From Paracoccus yibinensis (GTDB lineage Bacteria > Pseudomonadota > Alphaproteobacteria > Rhodobacterales > Rhodobacteraceae), in NCBI RefSeq assembly GCF_030846195.1, contig NZ_JAVCWH010000002.1:620001-684000 (forward strand): 64,000 nt of DNA, given 5' to 3'. Each line of letters starts with the position of its first letter. Within the stretch, counting starts at the first letter, position 1. Under the pieces are notes generated by a model. It was given only the letters and a program-made list of their open reading frames with translations, searched no databases and was not told the DNA's origin. The position numbers and the translations under genes were made by a program. This document shows positions 27,799 through 38,069 of this stretch, one piece after another.

Positions 27799-28556
27799 CG
27801 GCGCGTCTGGCCCATATCCGCCGCCACCCGATCAAGTCGATCGGCGGAGAGGGGCTGGACCGCGTGACCCTGTCAGCCGCCCGCCGCCTGCCGGGCGACC
27901 GGGAATGGGCCGTGCTGACCGAGGCGGGCGAACGGAACGCCCAAGCCAGCCAGACAGCGGGGCAGCCTGACCGCTGGCTGCCCAAGTCCTGCTTCGTGCG
28001 CGGCGTCCAATCGCCGCAGGTCCAGGCCATCAGCGGCGGCTGGTCCGACGGGCGGCTGGTGCTGCGCCAGCCGACGCAGCCGGATCTGGTGATCGACCCG
28101 GAAACCGGGGGCGACCGCCTGATCGAATGGCTGCGCCCCCTGTGGCCCGCCAACGCCCCCGGCCCCACCCGCCTTGTGCACGGGGCGGCGATCTGGACCG
28201 ACCAGAAATGGCCCTGGATCTCGATCCTGTCGCTGGCAAGCCTTGCCGATCTTGAAGCCTGCACCGGCCAGACCCTGGGGCTGCACCGCTGGCGCGGCAA
28301 CCTGTGGGTGGACGGCTGGCAGCCCTGGGCCGAGCGCCATCTGATCGGCCAGATCATCAGCATCGGTGACGTGGAGCTGCGCGTCACCCAGCATATCGGC
28401 CGCTGCGAGGCGACAAGCGCCAACACCGACACCGGGGAAAACGACATCGACATGCTGGACAGCCTGGAACGCCTTTACGGCCATACCGACTTCGGCATCT
28501 TCGCCGAAGTCGTGACCGGCGGCGACATCGCCCTGGGCGACGAGGTGACGGCATGA
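27795..28556 (+). CDS. MOSC domain protein
   Basis: The 253-residue protein starts at a GTG overlapping the yidC stop. The N-terminal beta-barrel (HIRRHPIKSIGGEGL, RRLPGDREWAV) and the C-terminal MOSC fold (LGLHRWRGNLWVDG, HIGRCEATSANTDTG with the conserved cysteine) match bacterial MOSC proteins such as YcbX/YiiM. These handle molybdenum cofactor or N-hydroxylated substrates. The position between yidC and engB recurs in relatives. Confidence 0.9.
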   Translation: MTARLAHIRRHPIKSIGGEGLDRVTLSAARRLPGDREWAVLTEAGERNAQASQTAGQPDRWLPKSCFVRGVQSPQVQAISGGWSDGRLVLRQPTQPDLVIDPETGGDRLIEWLRPLWPANAPGPTRLVHGAAIWTDQKWPWISILSLASLADLEACTGQTLGLHRWRGNLWVDGWQPWAERHLIGQIISIGDVELRVTQHIGRCEATSANTDTGENDIDMLDSLERLYGHTDFGIFAEVVTGGDIALGDEVTA

Positions 28557-29203
28557 AGGTCGCCTTCCCCGTCGCCCCCGAACCCGATGCCGAGGTGGCC
28601 GAGGCCGCACGCCTGCTGTTCGCCGGTCCCGTCGATTTCCTCAAGGGCGTGGTCGCCATGGACGGGTTGCCCCCCGCCGACCGCCCCGAGGTCTGCTTCG
28701 CCGGACGCAGCAACGCGGGCAAGTCCAGCCTGATCAACGCCCTGACCGGCCGCAAGGGGCTGGCCCGCGCCTCGAACACGCCGGGCCGGACGCAAGAGAT
28801 CAACTATTTCACCCTGGGCGAGCACAGCTACCTGGTCGACCTTCCAGGCTATGGCTTTGCCAAGGCGCCCGTCGCCGTGGTCGCCAAGTGGCAGGCGCTG
28901 CTGAAGAACTATCTCGCCGGACGTCCGACGCTGCGACGCGCCTTTTGCCTGATCGATTCGCGCCACGGCGTGAAACCCGTCGATCACGAGATCATGACCC
29001 TGCTGGACAAGTCCGCCGTGCCCTTCCAGGTCGTGCTGACCAAGGCCGACAAGCTTGGGCCGAACGCGATCAAGCCGGTGCTGGAGCAGGTCGAAACGGA
29101 ATTGCAAAAGCATCCCGCGGCCTTTCCGCAGATTGTCGTGACCTCGTCCGAAAAGGGCCAGGGCATCGCCACGCTTCGGGCGATCATCTCCGGCCTGGAC
29201 TAA
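28553..29203 (+). CDS. engB: Ribosome biogenesis GTPase EngB (YihA/YsxC)
   Basis: A 216-residue GTPase for late 50S assembly. The P-loop is GRSNAGKSSLINAL, G2 is in NTPGRTQEINYF, G3 is DLPGYGFA, and TKADKL binds guanine. The ATG overlaps the MOSC stop by 4 nt. Confidence 0.96.
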   Translation: MKVAFPVAPEPDAEVAEAARLLFAGPVDFLKGVVAMDGLPPADRPEVCFAGRSNAGKSSLINALTGRKGLARASNTPGRTQEINYFTLGEHSYLVDLPGYGFAKAPVAVVAKWQALLKNYLAGRPTLRRAFCLIDSRHGVKPVDHEIMTLLDKSAVPFQVVLTKADKLGPNAIKPVLEQVETELQKHPAAFPQIVVTSSEKGQGIATLRAIISGLD

Positions 29204-29281
29204 GCGCGTCTGGACTGAACCCGTCTGGACTGATCCGGCGCAGCGTCCTAGGGTCCCCCCGTCGAAGAAGGGCCTTCAAGG

Positions 29282-30196
29282 ATGAGAACGCAGAACATGA
29301 ACCGCGACTGGACCGCCACCGCCAGAACCCTGTCCGAGGCCCTGCCCTATCTGCAACGCTATTCCGGCGCGGTCGTCGTCGTGAAGTTCGGCGGCAATGC
29401 CATGGGCGACGATGACGCCATGGCCGAATTCGCCCGCGACATCGTGCTGATGAAGCAGGTGGGCATGAACCCGGTCGTCTGCCACGGCGGAGGCCCGATG
29501 ATCAACGAACTGCTGGGCAAGCTTGGCATCGAAAGCACCTTCGTGCGCGGCAAGCGCGTGACCACCAAGGAAACGGTGGAAGTCGTGGAAATGGTGCTGT
29601 CCGGTTTGGTGAACAAGCGCATTGTCCAAGCCATCAACGACGCGGGCGGTCGCGCCGTGGGCATCAGCGGCAAGGACGACGACCTGATGGTCTGCGAGGC
29701 GGACGACCCCGAGCTGGGCTTCGTCGGCCGCCCGATCGAGATGAACGTCCAGATCATCCGAGACCTTTACAAGGCGGGCCTGATCCCGGTCATCGCCCCC
29801 GTTGCCACCGGCATGGCCGACAACGAGACCTTCAACGTCAACGGCGACACAGCCGCGGGCGCCATCGCGGGCGCGCTGCGGGCCGACCGCCTGCTGCTGC
29901 TGACCGACGTGGCCGGCGTCAAGGACAAGAACGGCGAGGTCCTGACCCAGCTTCATCCCGACCAGGTGCGCGAGATGATCGCCGACGGCACCATCGCGGG
30001 TGGCATGATCCCCAAGACGGAAACCGCCCTGAAGGCGCTGGAGGACGGTGTGCGCGCCGTGGTGATCCTGGACGGGCGCGTTCCCAATGCAAGCCTTCTG
30101 GAACTGTTCACCGAACACGGGGCGGGCAGCCTGATCCGGTCCACCCCGCCCAGCACCCGGCCGCGCGGCCTGCGGCAGGGCGACGCCTCGTTGTAA
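29282..30196 (+). CDS. argB: Acetylglutamate kinase
   Basis: The 304-residue kinase catalyses step 2 of arginine synthesis. It shows [12 protein letters not shown] (phosphate binding), [12 protein letters not shown] (substrate glycine loop) and [17 protein letters not shown] (active site). The [14 protein letters not shown] segment is usual for the family. A second ATG 15 nt inside (MNRDW) is an alternative start. Confidence 0.96.
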   Translation: MRTQNMNRDWTATARTLSEALPYLQRYSGAVVVVKFGGNAMGDDDAMAEFARDIVLMKQVGMNPVVCHGGGPMINELLGKLGIESTFVRGKRVTTKETVEVVEMVLSGLVNKRIVQAINDAGGRAVGISGKDDDLMVCEADDPELGFVGRPIEMNVQIIRDLYKAGLIPVIAPVATGMADNETFNVNGDTAAGAIAGALRADRLLLLTDVAGVKDKNGEVLTQLHPDQVREMIADGTIAGGMIPKTETALKALEDGVRAVVILDGRVPNASLLELFTEHGAGSLIRSTPPSTRPRGLRQGDASL

Positions 30197-30270
30197 GACC
30201 ACGCCTTGCCGAACGCGCAGGGGAATGGCAGGCTGCGCCCATATCGGCTGAAAACGGGGGCTGCCTGCAC

Positions 30271-30789
30271 ATGACACCGCTTGGACATCGACGGCTGATC
30301 CTGACGCGCCATGCCAAGTCGGCCTGGGATGATCCGGCATTGCCCGATCACGACCGCCCGCTGAACGACCGGGGCCGCAGATCGGCCCGGGCGCTTGGCG
30401 ACTGGCTCGCCTCGCGCGGGTACGAGCCGGAGGAGGTCTTGTGTTCGTCCGCCGTCCGCACCCAGGAAACCTGGTCAATGGTCGCCAGCGCGGCGCTCGA
30501 GGTTCGGCCCGTGATGCGGATCGAGGCAGGGCTTTACCAGGCCGGTCCCGAAAAGATGCTGTCGATCCTGAAGACCGCCACCCATCCGACGGTGATGATG
30601 CTTGGCCACAATCCCGGCATCTCGGAACTGGCGGCGCTTCTGCCCGCGCGCCTGCCGCTGGACCCGGATTTCCGCCGCTATCCGACCGGCGCCACCCTGG
30701 TCGTGGATTTCCAGGTCGATGATTGGAGCCAGGTCGAACCCGGCCAGGGCAGCGTGATGGACTTCGTGCGCCTCGACGGCCGGGGCTGA
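30271..30789 (+). CDS. SixA-type histidine phosphatase
   Basis: A 172-residue histidine-phosphatase-superfamily protein. The catalytic RHG motif appears as LTRHAKSAWDD, and the second histidine lies in MLGHNPGISELA. SixA homologues dephosphorylate phosphohistidine in proteins; a PtsP relay is encoded in the same window, but a link is only a guess. Confidence 0.88.
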   Translation: MTPLGHRRLILTRHAKSAWDDPALPDHDRPLNDRGRRSARALGDWLASRGYEPEEVLCSSAVRTQETWSMVASAALEVRPVMRIEAGLYQAGPEKMLSILKTATHPTVMMLGHNPGISELAALLPARLPLDPDFRRYPTGATLVVDFQVDDWSQVEPGQGSVMDFVRLDGRG

Positions 30790-30797
30790 CCCCACCT

Positions 30798-30849
30798 CAT
30801 CTTCTGTGCAGAAATATCCCACGGGGGTCCGGGGGTGTGAAACCCCCGG
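30798..30849. repeat. Intergenic repeat copy 2 plus hairpin, between convergent genes
   Basis: CATCTTCTGTGC followed by GAAATATCC and a G run repeats the copy at 5528 with only a few differences. It is again followed by a perfect stem, CCGGGGGT/ACCCCCGG (30829-30849, loop GTGAA). It separates the convergent sixA and bztD genes. Confidence 0.65.
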
Positions 30850-30858
30850 CCTTGCGGC

Positions 30859-31644
30859 CTAGTGCCCCAGGATCTGGCTCAGGAACAGCTTGGTCCGTTC
30901 CGACTTGGGATTGTTGAAGAACTCTTTCGGTTCGTTCTGTTCGACGATCTGGCCCTGATCCATGAAGATCACCCGGTTGGCGACCGCCTGGGCGAAGCCC
31001 ATCTCGTGCGTGACGCACAGCATGGTCATGCCTTCCTCGGCCAGCTCGATCATGGTGTCGAGGACTTCCTTGATCATTTCAGGGTCCAGCGCCGATGTCG
31101 GCTCGTCGAACAGCATGATCCGGGGTTGCATGCACAGTGACCGCGCAATGGCGACGCGCTGCTGCTGGCCCCCCGACAACTGGCCCGGATACTTGTGCGC
31201 CTGTTCGGGGATCTTGACCTTTTCCAGAAAGCGCATCGCGGTTTCCTCGGCCTGGCGGCGCGGCACCTTGCGCACCCAGATGGGCGCCAGGGTGCAGTTC
31301 TCCATCACCGTCAGATGCGGGAACAGGTTGAAGTGCTGGAACACCATTCCGACTTCGGATCTTACCTTGTCGATGTTCTTGATGTCATTGGTCAGTTCGA
31401 TCCCGTCCACGACGATATGGCCGGACTGATGTTCCTCAAGCCGGTTGATGCAGCGGATCAGGGTGGACTTGCCCGATCCCGAAGGACCGGCGATCACGAT
31501 GCGTTCGCCCTGATGCACGGTCAGGTCGATGTCGCGCAGCACATGGAACGAACCGTACCACTTGTTCATGTTGCGGATGTCGATCGCGACCTCGTCGCTG
31601 ACCTGCATTTGGCTGCGGTCGATGGGGCGGGTGTTGTCGCTCAT
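30859..31644 (-). CDS. bztD: General L-amino acid ABC transporter, ATP-binding subunit (BztD/AapP)
   Basis: The 261-residue ATPase has Walker [11 protein letters not shown], signature [15 protein letters not shown] and Walker [15 protein letters not shown]. It is last in the bztA-B-C-D order, which fits the glutamate/glutamine/aspartate/asparagine importer of Rhodobacter capsulatus or the Aap system of rhizobia. Confidence 0.93.
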   Translation of the reverse strand: MSDNTRPIDRSQMQVSDEVAIDIRNMNKWYGSFHVLRDIDLTVHQGERIVIAGPSGSGKSTLIRCINRLEEHQSGHIVVDGIELTNDIKNIDKVRSEVGMVFQHFNLFPHLTVMENCTLAPIWVRKVPRRQAEETAMRFLEKVKIPEQAHKYPGQLSGGQQQRVAIARSLCMQPRIMLFDEPTSALDPEMIKEVLDTMIELAEEGMTMLCVTHEMGFAQAVANRVIFMDQGQIVEQNEPKEFFNNPKSERTKLFLSQILGH

Positions 31645-31654
31645 GGCGGTGTCC

Positions 31655-33109
31655 TTACCTGTGGTCGCGGGCCAGCCGGCGTTCGAGATACATCGAATAG
31701 CGCGACATGCCGAAACAGATCAGAAAGAAGATGAAGCCGACGAAGATATACGGCTCCCAGTAGATGCCCTTCCAGGAGGTGCTGGCCCGCACCGCGTCCG
31801 ACATGGATTTCAGCGGATCATACAAGCCCACGAATGTCACCAGCGTGGTGTCCTTGAACATGCCGATGAAGGTGGACACGATGCCGGGGATCGAGATCTT
31901 CAGCGCCTGCGGCAGCACGATCAATCGTTGCGCCTTCCAATAGTCCAGGCCCAGGGCGTCCGCGGCCTCGTATTGACCTTTCGGCAGCGCGGCAAGGCCA
32001 CCCCGGATCACCTCGGCCATGTAAGCGGCGGCGAACAGCGTCACCATGATGATCACGCGCAGGATGATGTCGAAATTGGTGCCAGGGGGCAGGAAATAGT
32101 TCAGCAGCAGGGATGCCACGAACAGAAGCGCGATCAGCGGCACGCCCCGGATGAACTCGATGAAGATGACCGCCAGCGATTTCACCAGGAACATGTCCGA
32201 CCGCCGCGCCAGCGCCAGGACGATGCCCAGCGGCAGCGACAGCGCGATCCCGGAAACGCCGATGGTAACCGACAGCAGGAATCCCCCGAAGCGGTCGGAT
32301 GTGACGGCCGGGATAGAGAACGAGACGATGCTTTCGGCATCCCGCGCGGCCTCGCCTGCATAGCCGATCCACCACAGCACCGGGATGACCAAGGCGGCGA
32401 CAATGGCCGCCAGGCTGGAGAAGGGATGCATCACCCGCCAGGCGATCCATCCCAGCACCGGCCCGACCAGCACCATGATCGGTCCCCAGGCCGATCCGCC
32501 CCACAGGAACCAGACCCCCATCAGAGGATAAAGGATGGAAAAGACCAGCAGCCAGGCCGGGTGGCGTTCCGACACCAGCAGCGCGCCCAGGAAGACGACC
32601 GCGGCGAAAGCCAGCCAGAGGGCGGGCGCATCAAGCATCACCATCAGCCACAGCGTCATCAGGGCCGCCAACCCCAGCACGATGCGCCGGATCTGGGCGG
32701 CTTCCGAAAACAGCACAGGGGCAAGCGCCACGAACAGCAACCCGAAGGCCATGGTCGGGCGCCAGTAAAGCTCGGGCGGGTAGAAGCCATAGACATATTG
32801 GTTCCAGCGTTCACGGATCACTGCCCAGCAAGCGCCGCGCGCGCCCTCGCCCCAGGTTTCGGCGATGATCTGCCGGCATTCGGACAGGCTGCCCGCGTTC
32901 CAGATGGAATGGGCGAACCAGTCCCAGAAATGGCTGACCAGGAACCACACGATCAGGATGCCCAGAATGGTCAGGACCGTGTTCACCGGACCCGAGAACA
33001 GGTTTTCACGCAGCCAGCGGACCGCCCCGGCTTCCCTTATCGGCGGCTCTGCCGGGGGCAGCATGGTGTCGCGGACGAAGGGGACAGTCTGGGCATGGGT
33101 ATCGCTCAT
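31655..33109 (-). CDS. bztC: General L-amino acid ABC transporter permease (BztC/AapM)
   Basis: A 484-residue membrane protein of the polar amino acid HisM/Q family. It is longer than typical permeases because of several extra N-terminal membrane helices. The coupling (EAA) loop is [20 protein letters not shown] near the C-terminus. It lies 1 nt after bztB. Confidence 0.92.
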   Translation of the reverse strand: MSDTHAQTVPFVRDTMLPPAEPPIREAGAVRWLRENLFSGPVNTVLTILGILIVWFLVSHFWDWFAHSIWNAGSLSECRQIIAETWGEGARGACWAVIRERWNQYVYGFYPPELYWRPTMAFGLLFVALAPVLFSEAAQIRRIVLGLAALMTLWLMVMLDAPALWLAFAAVVFLGALLVSERHPAWLLVFSILYPLMGVWFLWGGSAWGPIMVLVGPVLGWIAWRVMHPFSSLAAIVAALVIPVLWWIGYAGEAARDAESIVSFSIPAVTSDRFGGFLLSVTIGVSGIALSLPLGIVLALARRSDMFLVKSLAVIFIEFIRGVPLIALLFVASLLLNYFLPPGTNFDIILRVIIMVTLFAAAYMAEVIRGGLAALPKGQYEAADALGLDYWKAQRLIVLPQALKISIPGIVSTFIGMFKDTTLVTFVGLYDPLKSMSDAVRASTSWKGIYWEPYIFVGFIFFLICFGMSRYSMYLERRLARDHR

Positions 33110-33110
33110 C

Positions 33111-34367
33111 TCACCGCTCCTTCAGTTTGACGCGAGAATTGAAGATGTTCATGCCCGCCGAGATGATCAGGCTGAGCGTCAGATAGACCCCCATCATCAG
33201 CAGGATCGCCTCAAGCTCGCGGCCCGTCTGGTTCAGCGTCGTGCCGCCCAGTGTCCCCTTGATGTCCATGTAGCCCACGGCAATCGCCAACGAGCTGTTC
33301 TTGGTCAGGTTCAGGTATTGGGAAATCAGCGGCGGAATGATCACCCGCAATGCCTGCGGCAGGATCACCAGGTTCATGGTCCGGCCGGGGCGCAGGCCCA
33401 GGGCGAAGGCGGCCTCGGACTGCCCGCGGCTGACGGCCAGGATGCCTGCGCGGACGATTTCCGCGATGAAGGCCCCGGTGTACAGCGTCAGCGCCAGCCA
33501 CAGGGCGACAAGGCCGTTCTGCACGTTCAGCCCGCCCGTGAAGTTGAAGCCGCGCAGTTCCGGCGGGACCATGTGCAGGCCGAAATACCAGATCAGCAGC
33601 AGCGACGGGACGGTCATGACCGCCAGGCTCATCCACCAAGTCGTCGGGCGGCTGCCGGTCTGGTCCTGCACCCGCTGCGCCCAGGCGCCGATCATGCGGC
33701 GCACGAACCAGCCGCCGATCAGCACCGCGACAAAGGCGATGGTGGCCCAGTTGAAGGTGATCCGCGCCCCCAGGTCGAGGCTGCCGGGATCGTTGGTCAT
33801 CGCCAGCGTGGGGATCGCGGTATAGCGGTTGGTCAGCGCCACATGGTCGAACAGGATCATGCTTGCCGTCGGGTCATCGCCCCGGAAGGCGTTCGGCGGC
33901 GGCATCACCTCGGTGAAGATGGCGAAGACGATCAGGATCCACAAAAGCAGGGGAACGTTGCGGAACGCCTCGACATAGACGGTCATCAGGCGCGCGATCA
34001 GCCAGTTGTTCGACAGCCGCGCCACGCCCGCGATGATGCCCACGAAGGTCGCGGCGATGCAGCCCAGGATCGACACGATCAGCGTGTTCAGCAGGCCGAC
34101 GACGGCCGCGCGGAAATGCGTGTCGTCCGAGGTGTAGGGGATCGGAGTCTGCGGGATGTCATAGCCCGCGCGGCTCCACAGGAAGCTGAAATTGAAATCC
34201 TTGCCTAGCGCGGCAAGGTTGCGGACGGTGTTGTTGACCAGCCACCAGGCAAGGGCCATCACCAGAATGAAGACGATCACCTGGAAGGTCATCGAACGAT
34301 AGCGCCGATCATAGATCAGCATGCTTGGCCGGAATGTCGGATTCCCCGGCGCTGACATGTCCGTCAT
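33111..34367 (-). CDS. bztB: General L-amino acid ABC transporter permease (BztB/AapQ)
   Basis: A 418-residue partner of BztC with the coupling loop FALGLRPGRTMNLVILPQA. The in-frame GTG 9 nt upstream is rejected as start because it directly abuts the AGGGG ribosome-binding site; the ATG of MTDMSAPG has the right spacing. A hairpin separates it from bztA. Confidence 0.92.
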   Translation of the reverse strand: MTDMSAPGNPTFRPSMLIYDRRYRSMTFQVIVFILVMALAWWLVNNTVRNLAALGKDFNFSFLWSRAGYDIPQTPIPYTSDDTHFRAAVVGLLNTLIVSILGCIAATFVGIIAGVARLSNNWLIARLMTVYVEAFRNVPLLLWILIVFAIFTEVMPPPNAFRGDDPTASMILFDHVALTNRYTAIPTLAMTNDPGSLDLGARITFNWATIAFVAVLIGGWFVRRMIGAWAQRVQDQTGSRPTTWWMSLAVMTVPSLLLIWYFGLHMVPPELRGFNFTGGLNVQNGLVALWLALTLYTGAFIAEIVRAGILAVSRGQSEAAFALGLRPGRTMNLVILPQALRVIIPPLISQYLNLTKNSSLAIAVGYMDIKGTLGGTTLNQTGRELEAILLMMGVYLTLSLIISAGMNIFNSRVKLKER

Positions 34368-34440
34368 GAATTTCACCCCTGTGGCCGGTCATGCCTTATA
34401 TGGCAGCGTTTGTCGCGACCGGTCTTTTGATTATGGGAAA

Positions 34441-34458
34441 GGGGCGCCTCTGCGCCCC
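34441..34458 (-). terminator. Stem-loop between bztA and bztB
   Basis: GGGGCGC and GCGCCCC form a perfect stem with a CTCT loop, followed on the minus strand by a short U/C run. A partial terminator or 3' stabiliser here would leave more binding-protein mRNA than permease mRNA, as is common in such operons. Confidence 0.6.
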
Positions 34459-34478
34459 CTTCGGTCCTAGGCGATCCC

Positions 34479-35495
34479 TTACCGGAAGGGCATCGCGTAC
34501 ATCAGGCCGCCCTGCGTCCATTGGGCGTTGAGGCCCCGGGCCAGCCCGATGGGGGTCTGTTCCCCGATATTGGCCGCGAAGATCTCGCCATAGTTGCCGC
34601 TGGCCATGATGGCGCGCTTGGCCCAGTCCTTGTCCAGACCGATCATCGCCCCCAGCTCGTCCGTGACGCCCAGCAGGCGCTGAACCTCGGGGTTCTGGGA
34701 CGAGGTGGCCAGTTCCTCGACATTGGCCGAGGTGATGCCGTATTCCTCGGCCGCGATCAGCGCATAAAGCGTCCAGCGGACGATGTCGCCCCAGTTGTTG
34801 TCACCGTGCCGCACCGCAGGCCCAAGCGGCTCCTTGGAGATGATCTCGGGCAGGATGATGTGGTTTTCGGGATCGGCGAAGGCTGCGCGGGTGGCGGCAA
34901 GGCCCGACGCGTCGGTCGTATAGGCGTCGCAGGCGCCGGCCATGTACTGCTGCTCGCCCTCGGCGTTGCTGTCGATGTTGACCGGCTGGTAGGACATGTT
35001 GTTGGCCTTGAAATAGTCGGCCAGGTTCAGTTCCGTCGTGGTGCCGGTCTGGATGCAGACGGTCGCGCCGTCCAGTTCCTTGGCCGAGGTCACGCCCAGA
35101 TCCTTGCGGACCATGAAGCCCTGGCCGTCATAATAGTTGACGCCGACGAAATCGAGCTTCAGGTCGGTGTCGCGCGAAAAGGTCCAGGTCGAGTTCCGGG
35201 CCAGCAGATCCACCTCGCCCGAGGACAGCGCCGTGAAGCGGGTCTGGCCGGTGGTGGGCACGTATTTCACCTTGGTCGGATCGCCCAGCACCGCAGCGGC
35301 CACGGCCTTGCAGATATCGACGTCAAAGCCCGTCCAGTTGCCGTTCGCATCCGGCGCGGCAAAGCCGACAAGGCCCGTGTTGACGCCGCAGTTCAGTTCA
35401 CCGCGCGCCTTCACATCGGCCAGCGTGTCGGCCATGCCAGCCCCGGCCATCAGCGTCGTGGCGGCAACAGTGCCCAGGAAAATCGAAGTCTTCAT
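34479..35495 (-). CDS. bztA: General L-amino acid periplasmic binding protein (BztA/AapJ)
   Basis: A 338-residue solute-binding protein with a signal peptide (MKTSIFLGTVAATTLMAGAG, cleaved after ADT or nearby) and the family 3 fold (RGELNCGVNTGLVGFA, WTGFDVDICKAVAAA). The AAAGGGG site 5 nt before the ATG fixes the start. A possible promoter lies 100-130 nt upstream (TTGACG, 19-nt spacer, TATGTT), with a long spacer. Confidence 0.94.
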   Translation of the reverse strand: MKTSIFLGTVAATTLMAGAGMADTLADVKARGELNCGVNTGLVGFAAPDANGNWTGFDVDICKAVAAAVLGDPTKVKYVPTTGQTRFTALSSGEVDLLARNSTWTFSRDTDLKLDFVGVNYYDGQGFMVRKDLGVTSAKELDGATVCIQTGTTTELNLADYFKANNMSYQPVNIDSNAEGEQQYMAGACDAYTTDASGLAATRAAFADPENHIILPEIISKEPLGPAVRHGDNNWGDIVRWTLYALIAAEEYGITSANVEELATSSQNPEVQRLLGVTDELGAMIGLDKDWAKRAIMASGNYGEIFAANIGEQTPIGLARGLNAQWTQGGLMYAMPFR

Positions 35496-35653
35496 GTCTA
35501 CCCCTTTGTTGGATGCCGTCCCGGGTTCGTCCGGGCGACGCCCGGACCTTGACGGCCGGACTTTTCGTTGGACGCCCATGCGGGCGTCCCATGGGCAACA
35601 TAGTGCCGATCCTTCCCGATGCGTCAAGCGTGACGCCCAGGAAGCAGGCACAT

Positions 35654-36367
35654 TCAACTGATGCGCGACAGATGCCAGAACTGTTCGGCATCACCCATCG
35701 CGGCCCTGCGGCTTTCGGCGGCGCTGCGCGCCTCGTCGTCCTGGCCCCATTGTTCGGCCTGGAAATCCTCGTCGATGCGAGAGATGCGGAAGGCCTCGAA
35801 GGCATCGATCCGGCCCCGGAGGACGGCCAGTCCAAGGACCAGCGACCCAGGCAGCGTCACCAGATCGTGCAGCGCCGTGAGGCCGAAAGGGTCCAGGGCT
35901 TCGACATGACCACGCAGCCGCGCAAGCGCCTGAGGGTCCTGGGCAATGGGGATGACGCCATGGGTGATGCGCAGGGGCGCGCGCAACTCGGTCGCGGCCC
36001 AATCGACCAGCGGATCCCAGGCCTCTGCCTGGCGGCGGGCCAGTTCGGCAGGCTGGTCGGCGCGATAGGACAACAGGTCGGTGCCGCCATATTCTGCAAG
36101 CATCGCCGCAACATCGCCGAATTGCGGCGTCACCTTTTCGATCGCTGAATTCGCGGCGCGGGTCAGCGGCATGGCATGGGGGTCGATCACGTCGGCCTGC
36201 GCGTCCCACTCGGCCGCGACCGCCGCCGCCAGTGCAGGGGTGGGCAGGATCAGCGGCAGCTTGCCAGGCGTCCGCAGGGGGCGGTCGTCCAGCGCCACCT
36301 CGAACCCGCCACCGGCGGGCCTGACCGAGGATGCCTTCCAGAACCGCCGCGCTTTCCATTCTGTCAT
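35654..36367 (-). CDS. ATP12-family F1-ATPase assembly chaperone
   Basis: The 237-residue protein (MTEWKARRFWKASSVRP start, DDRPLRTPGKLPLILP) belongs to the ATP12 family. In mitochondria these bind the alpha subunit of F1; the family is restricted to alphaproteobacteria and eukaryotes. The ATG overlaps the stop of the HAD gene, so the ATG 9 nt upstream is not preferred. Confidence 0.9.
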   Translation of the reverse strand: MTEWKARRFWKASSVRPAGGGFEVALDDRPLRTPGKLPLILPTPALAAAVAAEWDAQADVIDPHAMPLTRAANSAIEKVTPQFGDVAAMLAEYGGTDLLSYRADQPAELARRQAEAWDPLVDWAATELRAPLRITHGVIPIAQDPQALARLRGHVEALDPFGLTALHDLVTLPGSLVLGLAVLRGRIDAFEAFRISRIDEDFQAEQWGQDDEARSAAESRRAAMGDAEQFWHLSRIS

Positions 36368-37020
36368 GCCGCCCACCTTGCCAGTGCCTGGCCCAAATCC
36401 GCAAAATCCGCCGCGACAAGCGCGGCCCCCGAGGCTGTCAGCAAGTCCGGCCTGTGATAGCCCCAGCCGACGCCAAAGCCGGTCATCCCCGCCGCCCGCG
36501 CCATGTCCATGTCGAAACCGGTGTCGCCGATCATCACCGCATCCGTGACGGGAACGCCCGTGTCGGCAAGGGCGGCCAGCAGCATCGCCGGGTGGGGTTT
36601 CGACGGGTGATCGTCCGCCGTCTGGAGGCTGACGAAGCGACCCTCCAGCCCGTGCGCCTGGATCATCGCCGCAAGGCCGCGCCGCGACTTGCCCGTCGCC
36701 ACCGCCAGCAGGATATCGTCCCGCCCGGCCAGCCCGTCCAGGCAGTCCAGCGCGCCGGGATAAAGGGGGGCGGCTTGCACCAGCCGGGCCTGCATGAAGG
36801 CCGCGCGATATCCGTCCACGATCCGCGCCTGCGTCGCCCCGTCATGCCCCTGCGCCAGTTGCGCCACGGCGACGGGCAGCGACAGGCCGACGATCTGCAA
36901 CACCGCCTCGCGCGGCAGGGGATCCAGTCCCGCACCCTCGAATGCGGCCGTCATGGCCCCGTGGATATGGTGCTGGCTGTCGACCAGCGTGCCATCGACA
37001 TCGAAGACGACCAGCTTCAT
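36364..37020 (-). CDS. HAD-superfamily phosphatase (Gph/phosphoglycolate-like)
   Basis: The 218-residue enzyme has motif I VFDVDGTLVDS, motif II in VATGKSRRG, lysine motif HPSKPHPAML, and motif III MIGDTGFDMDMA, all intact. The helical cap is of the beta-phosphoglucomutase/phosphoglycolate phosphatase type. The substrate is not certain. It overlaps rluC and ATP12 by 4 nt each. Confidence 0.88.
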   Translation of the reverse strand: MKLVVFDVDGTLVDSQHHIHGAMTAAFEGAGLDPLPREAVLQIVGLSLPVAVAQLAQGHDGATQARIVDGYRAAFMQARLVQAAPLYPGALDCLDGLAGRDDILLAVATGKSRRGLAAMIQAHGLEGRFVSLQTADDHPSKPHPAMLLAALADTGVPVTDAVMIGDTGFDMDMARAAGMTGFGVGWGYHRPDLLTASGAALVAADFADLGQALARWAA

Positions 37021-38069
37021 TCGATATCCGCAAAGGGGTCGTCCGGCACGTCGTTCTCGTGCCAGCCCAGCGTCTTCCAGGTCCGCGCCATATGGTCCGG
37101 CAAGGGCGCGGTCAGCGTGATGCGCTTTTTCGTGATCGGATGGTCGAAGCTGATGCTGCGAGCGTGCAGGTGCAGCTTGCGACTGATCTCTCCGCCCAGT
37201 TGGGCGCCCCAGCCGTCGCCCAGGTTTTCCTGCCCTGACCCGCCGTATTTGCCGTCGCCCACGATGGGATGGCCCAGTTCGGCCATATGCGCGCGCAACT
37301 GATGCGTCCGCCCGGTAATCGGCACCAGCGCGCACCAGCTTGCCCGCGTGCCCAGCGCGTCTAGCACGGCGTAATCGGTTGTGGCGCGCTTGGCGCCTTC
37401 GGTGGTGTCGATGTCGCGGGGATGAACGGCGATCATCTTTTCATTGTCGCCGCGCCCTGCCCCGCCCTTGACCAATCCGAACCGGATGGTCCCCATGCGC
37501 GGATTCGGCACACCCGCGACCGCTGCCCAATAGATCTTGCGCGTGGTGCGCGACCGGAACGCCTCGGACAGGGCACGGGCCACGCGGTCGGTCCGGGCCA
37601 GCAAAAGGACCCCCGAGGTGTCCTTGTCCAGCCGGTGCACCAGCTTGGGCCGGTCCTTGAAGCCGAACATCAGCGCAGTGGTCAGCCCGTCCACATGCCG
37701 GTCGCCCTGCCCGCTGCCACCCTGCGACGGCAAACCCGGAGGCTTGTTCAGGGCGATGATGTGTTCATCCTTCCAAAGGACCGCCGCCTGGATCATCGCC
37801 TGGTCGCTGTCCGACACGCGCGGACCCAGCGGGCGGCTGGTGCGCGCGGCCACCGGAGCAGCATCGGGCAGCGGCGGAATGCGCACCTCCTGCCCCGTCT
37901 CGACCCGGCTTGCGGGCTTCACCCGGCCGCCGTCCACGCGGATCTGGCCGGTGCGGCACAGCTTCTCGATGGCGATCTGGCCAAGCTGCGGGAACTTCTT
38001 TTTCAGCCAGCGGTCGAGGCGCTGCTCGCCCTCGTCATCGCCGACGCGAATGGTCTGAACGCCGCTCAT
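37017..38069 (-). CDS. rluC: RluA-family 23S rRNA pseudouridine synthase (RluC-like)
   Basis: A 350-residue enzyme with an N-terminal S4 RNA-binding domain (RLDRWLKKKFPQL) and a catalytic domain with HRLDKDTSGVLLLAR, whose Asp is the nucleophile. TGRTHQLRAHMAELGHPI closes the domain. RluC and RluD are not separable with certainty. The start overlaps the crcB stop. Confidence 0.9.
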   Translation of the reverse strand: MSGVQTIRVGDDEGEQRLDRWLKKKFPQLGQIAIEKLCRTGQIRVDGGRVKPASRVETGQEVRIPPLPDAAPVAARTSRPLGPRVSDSDQAMIQAAVLWKDEHIIALNKPPGLPSQGGSGQGDRHVDGLTTALMFGFKDRPKLVHRLDKDTSGVLLLARTDRVARALSEAFRSRTTRKIYWAAVAGVPNPRMGTIRFGLVKGGAGRGDNEKMIAVHPRDIDTTEGAKRATTDYAVLDALGTRASWCALVPITGRTHQLRAHMAELGHPIVGDGKYGGSGQENLGDGWGAQLGGEISRKLHLHARSISFDHPITKKRITLTAPLPDHMARTWKTLGWHENDVPDDPFADIE

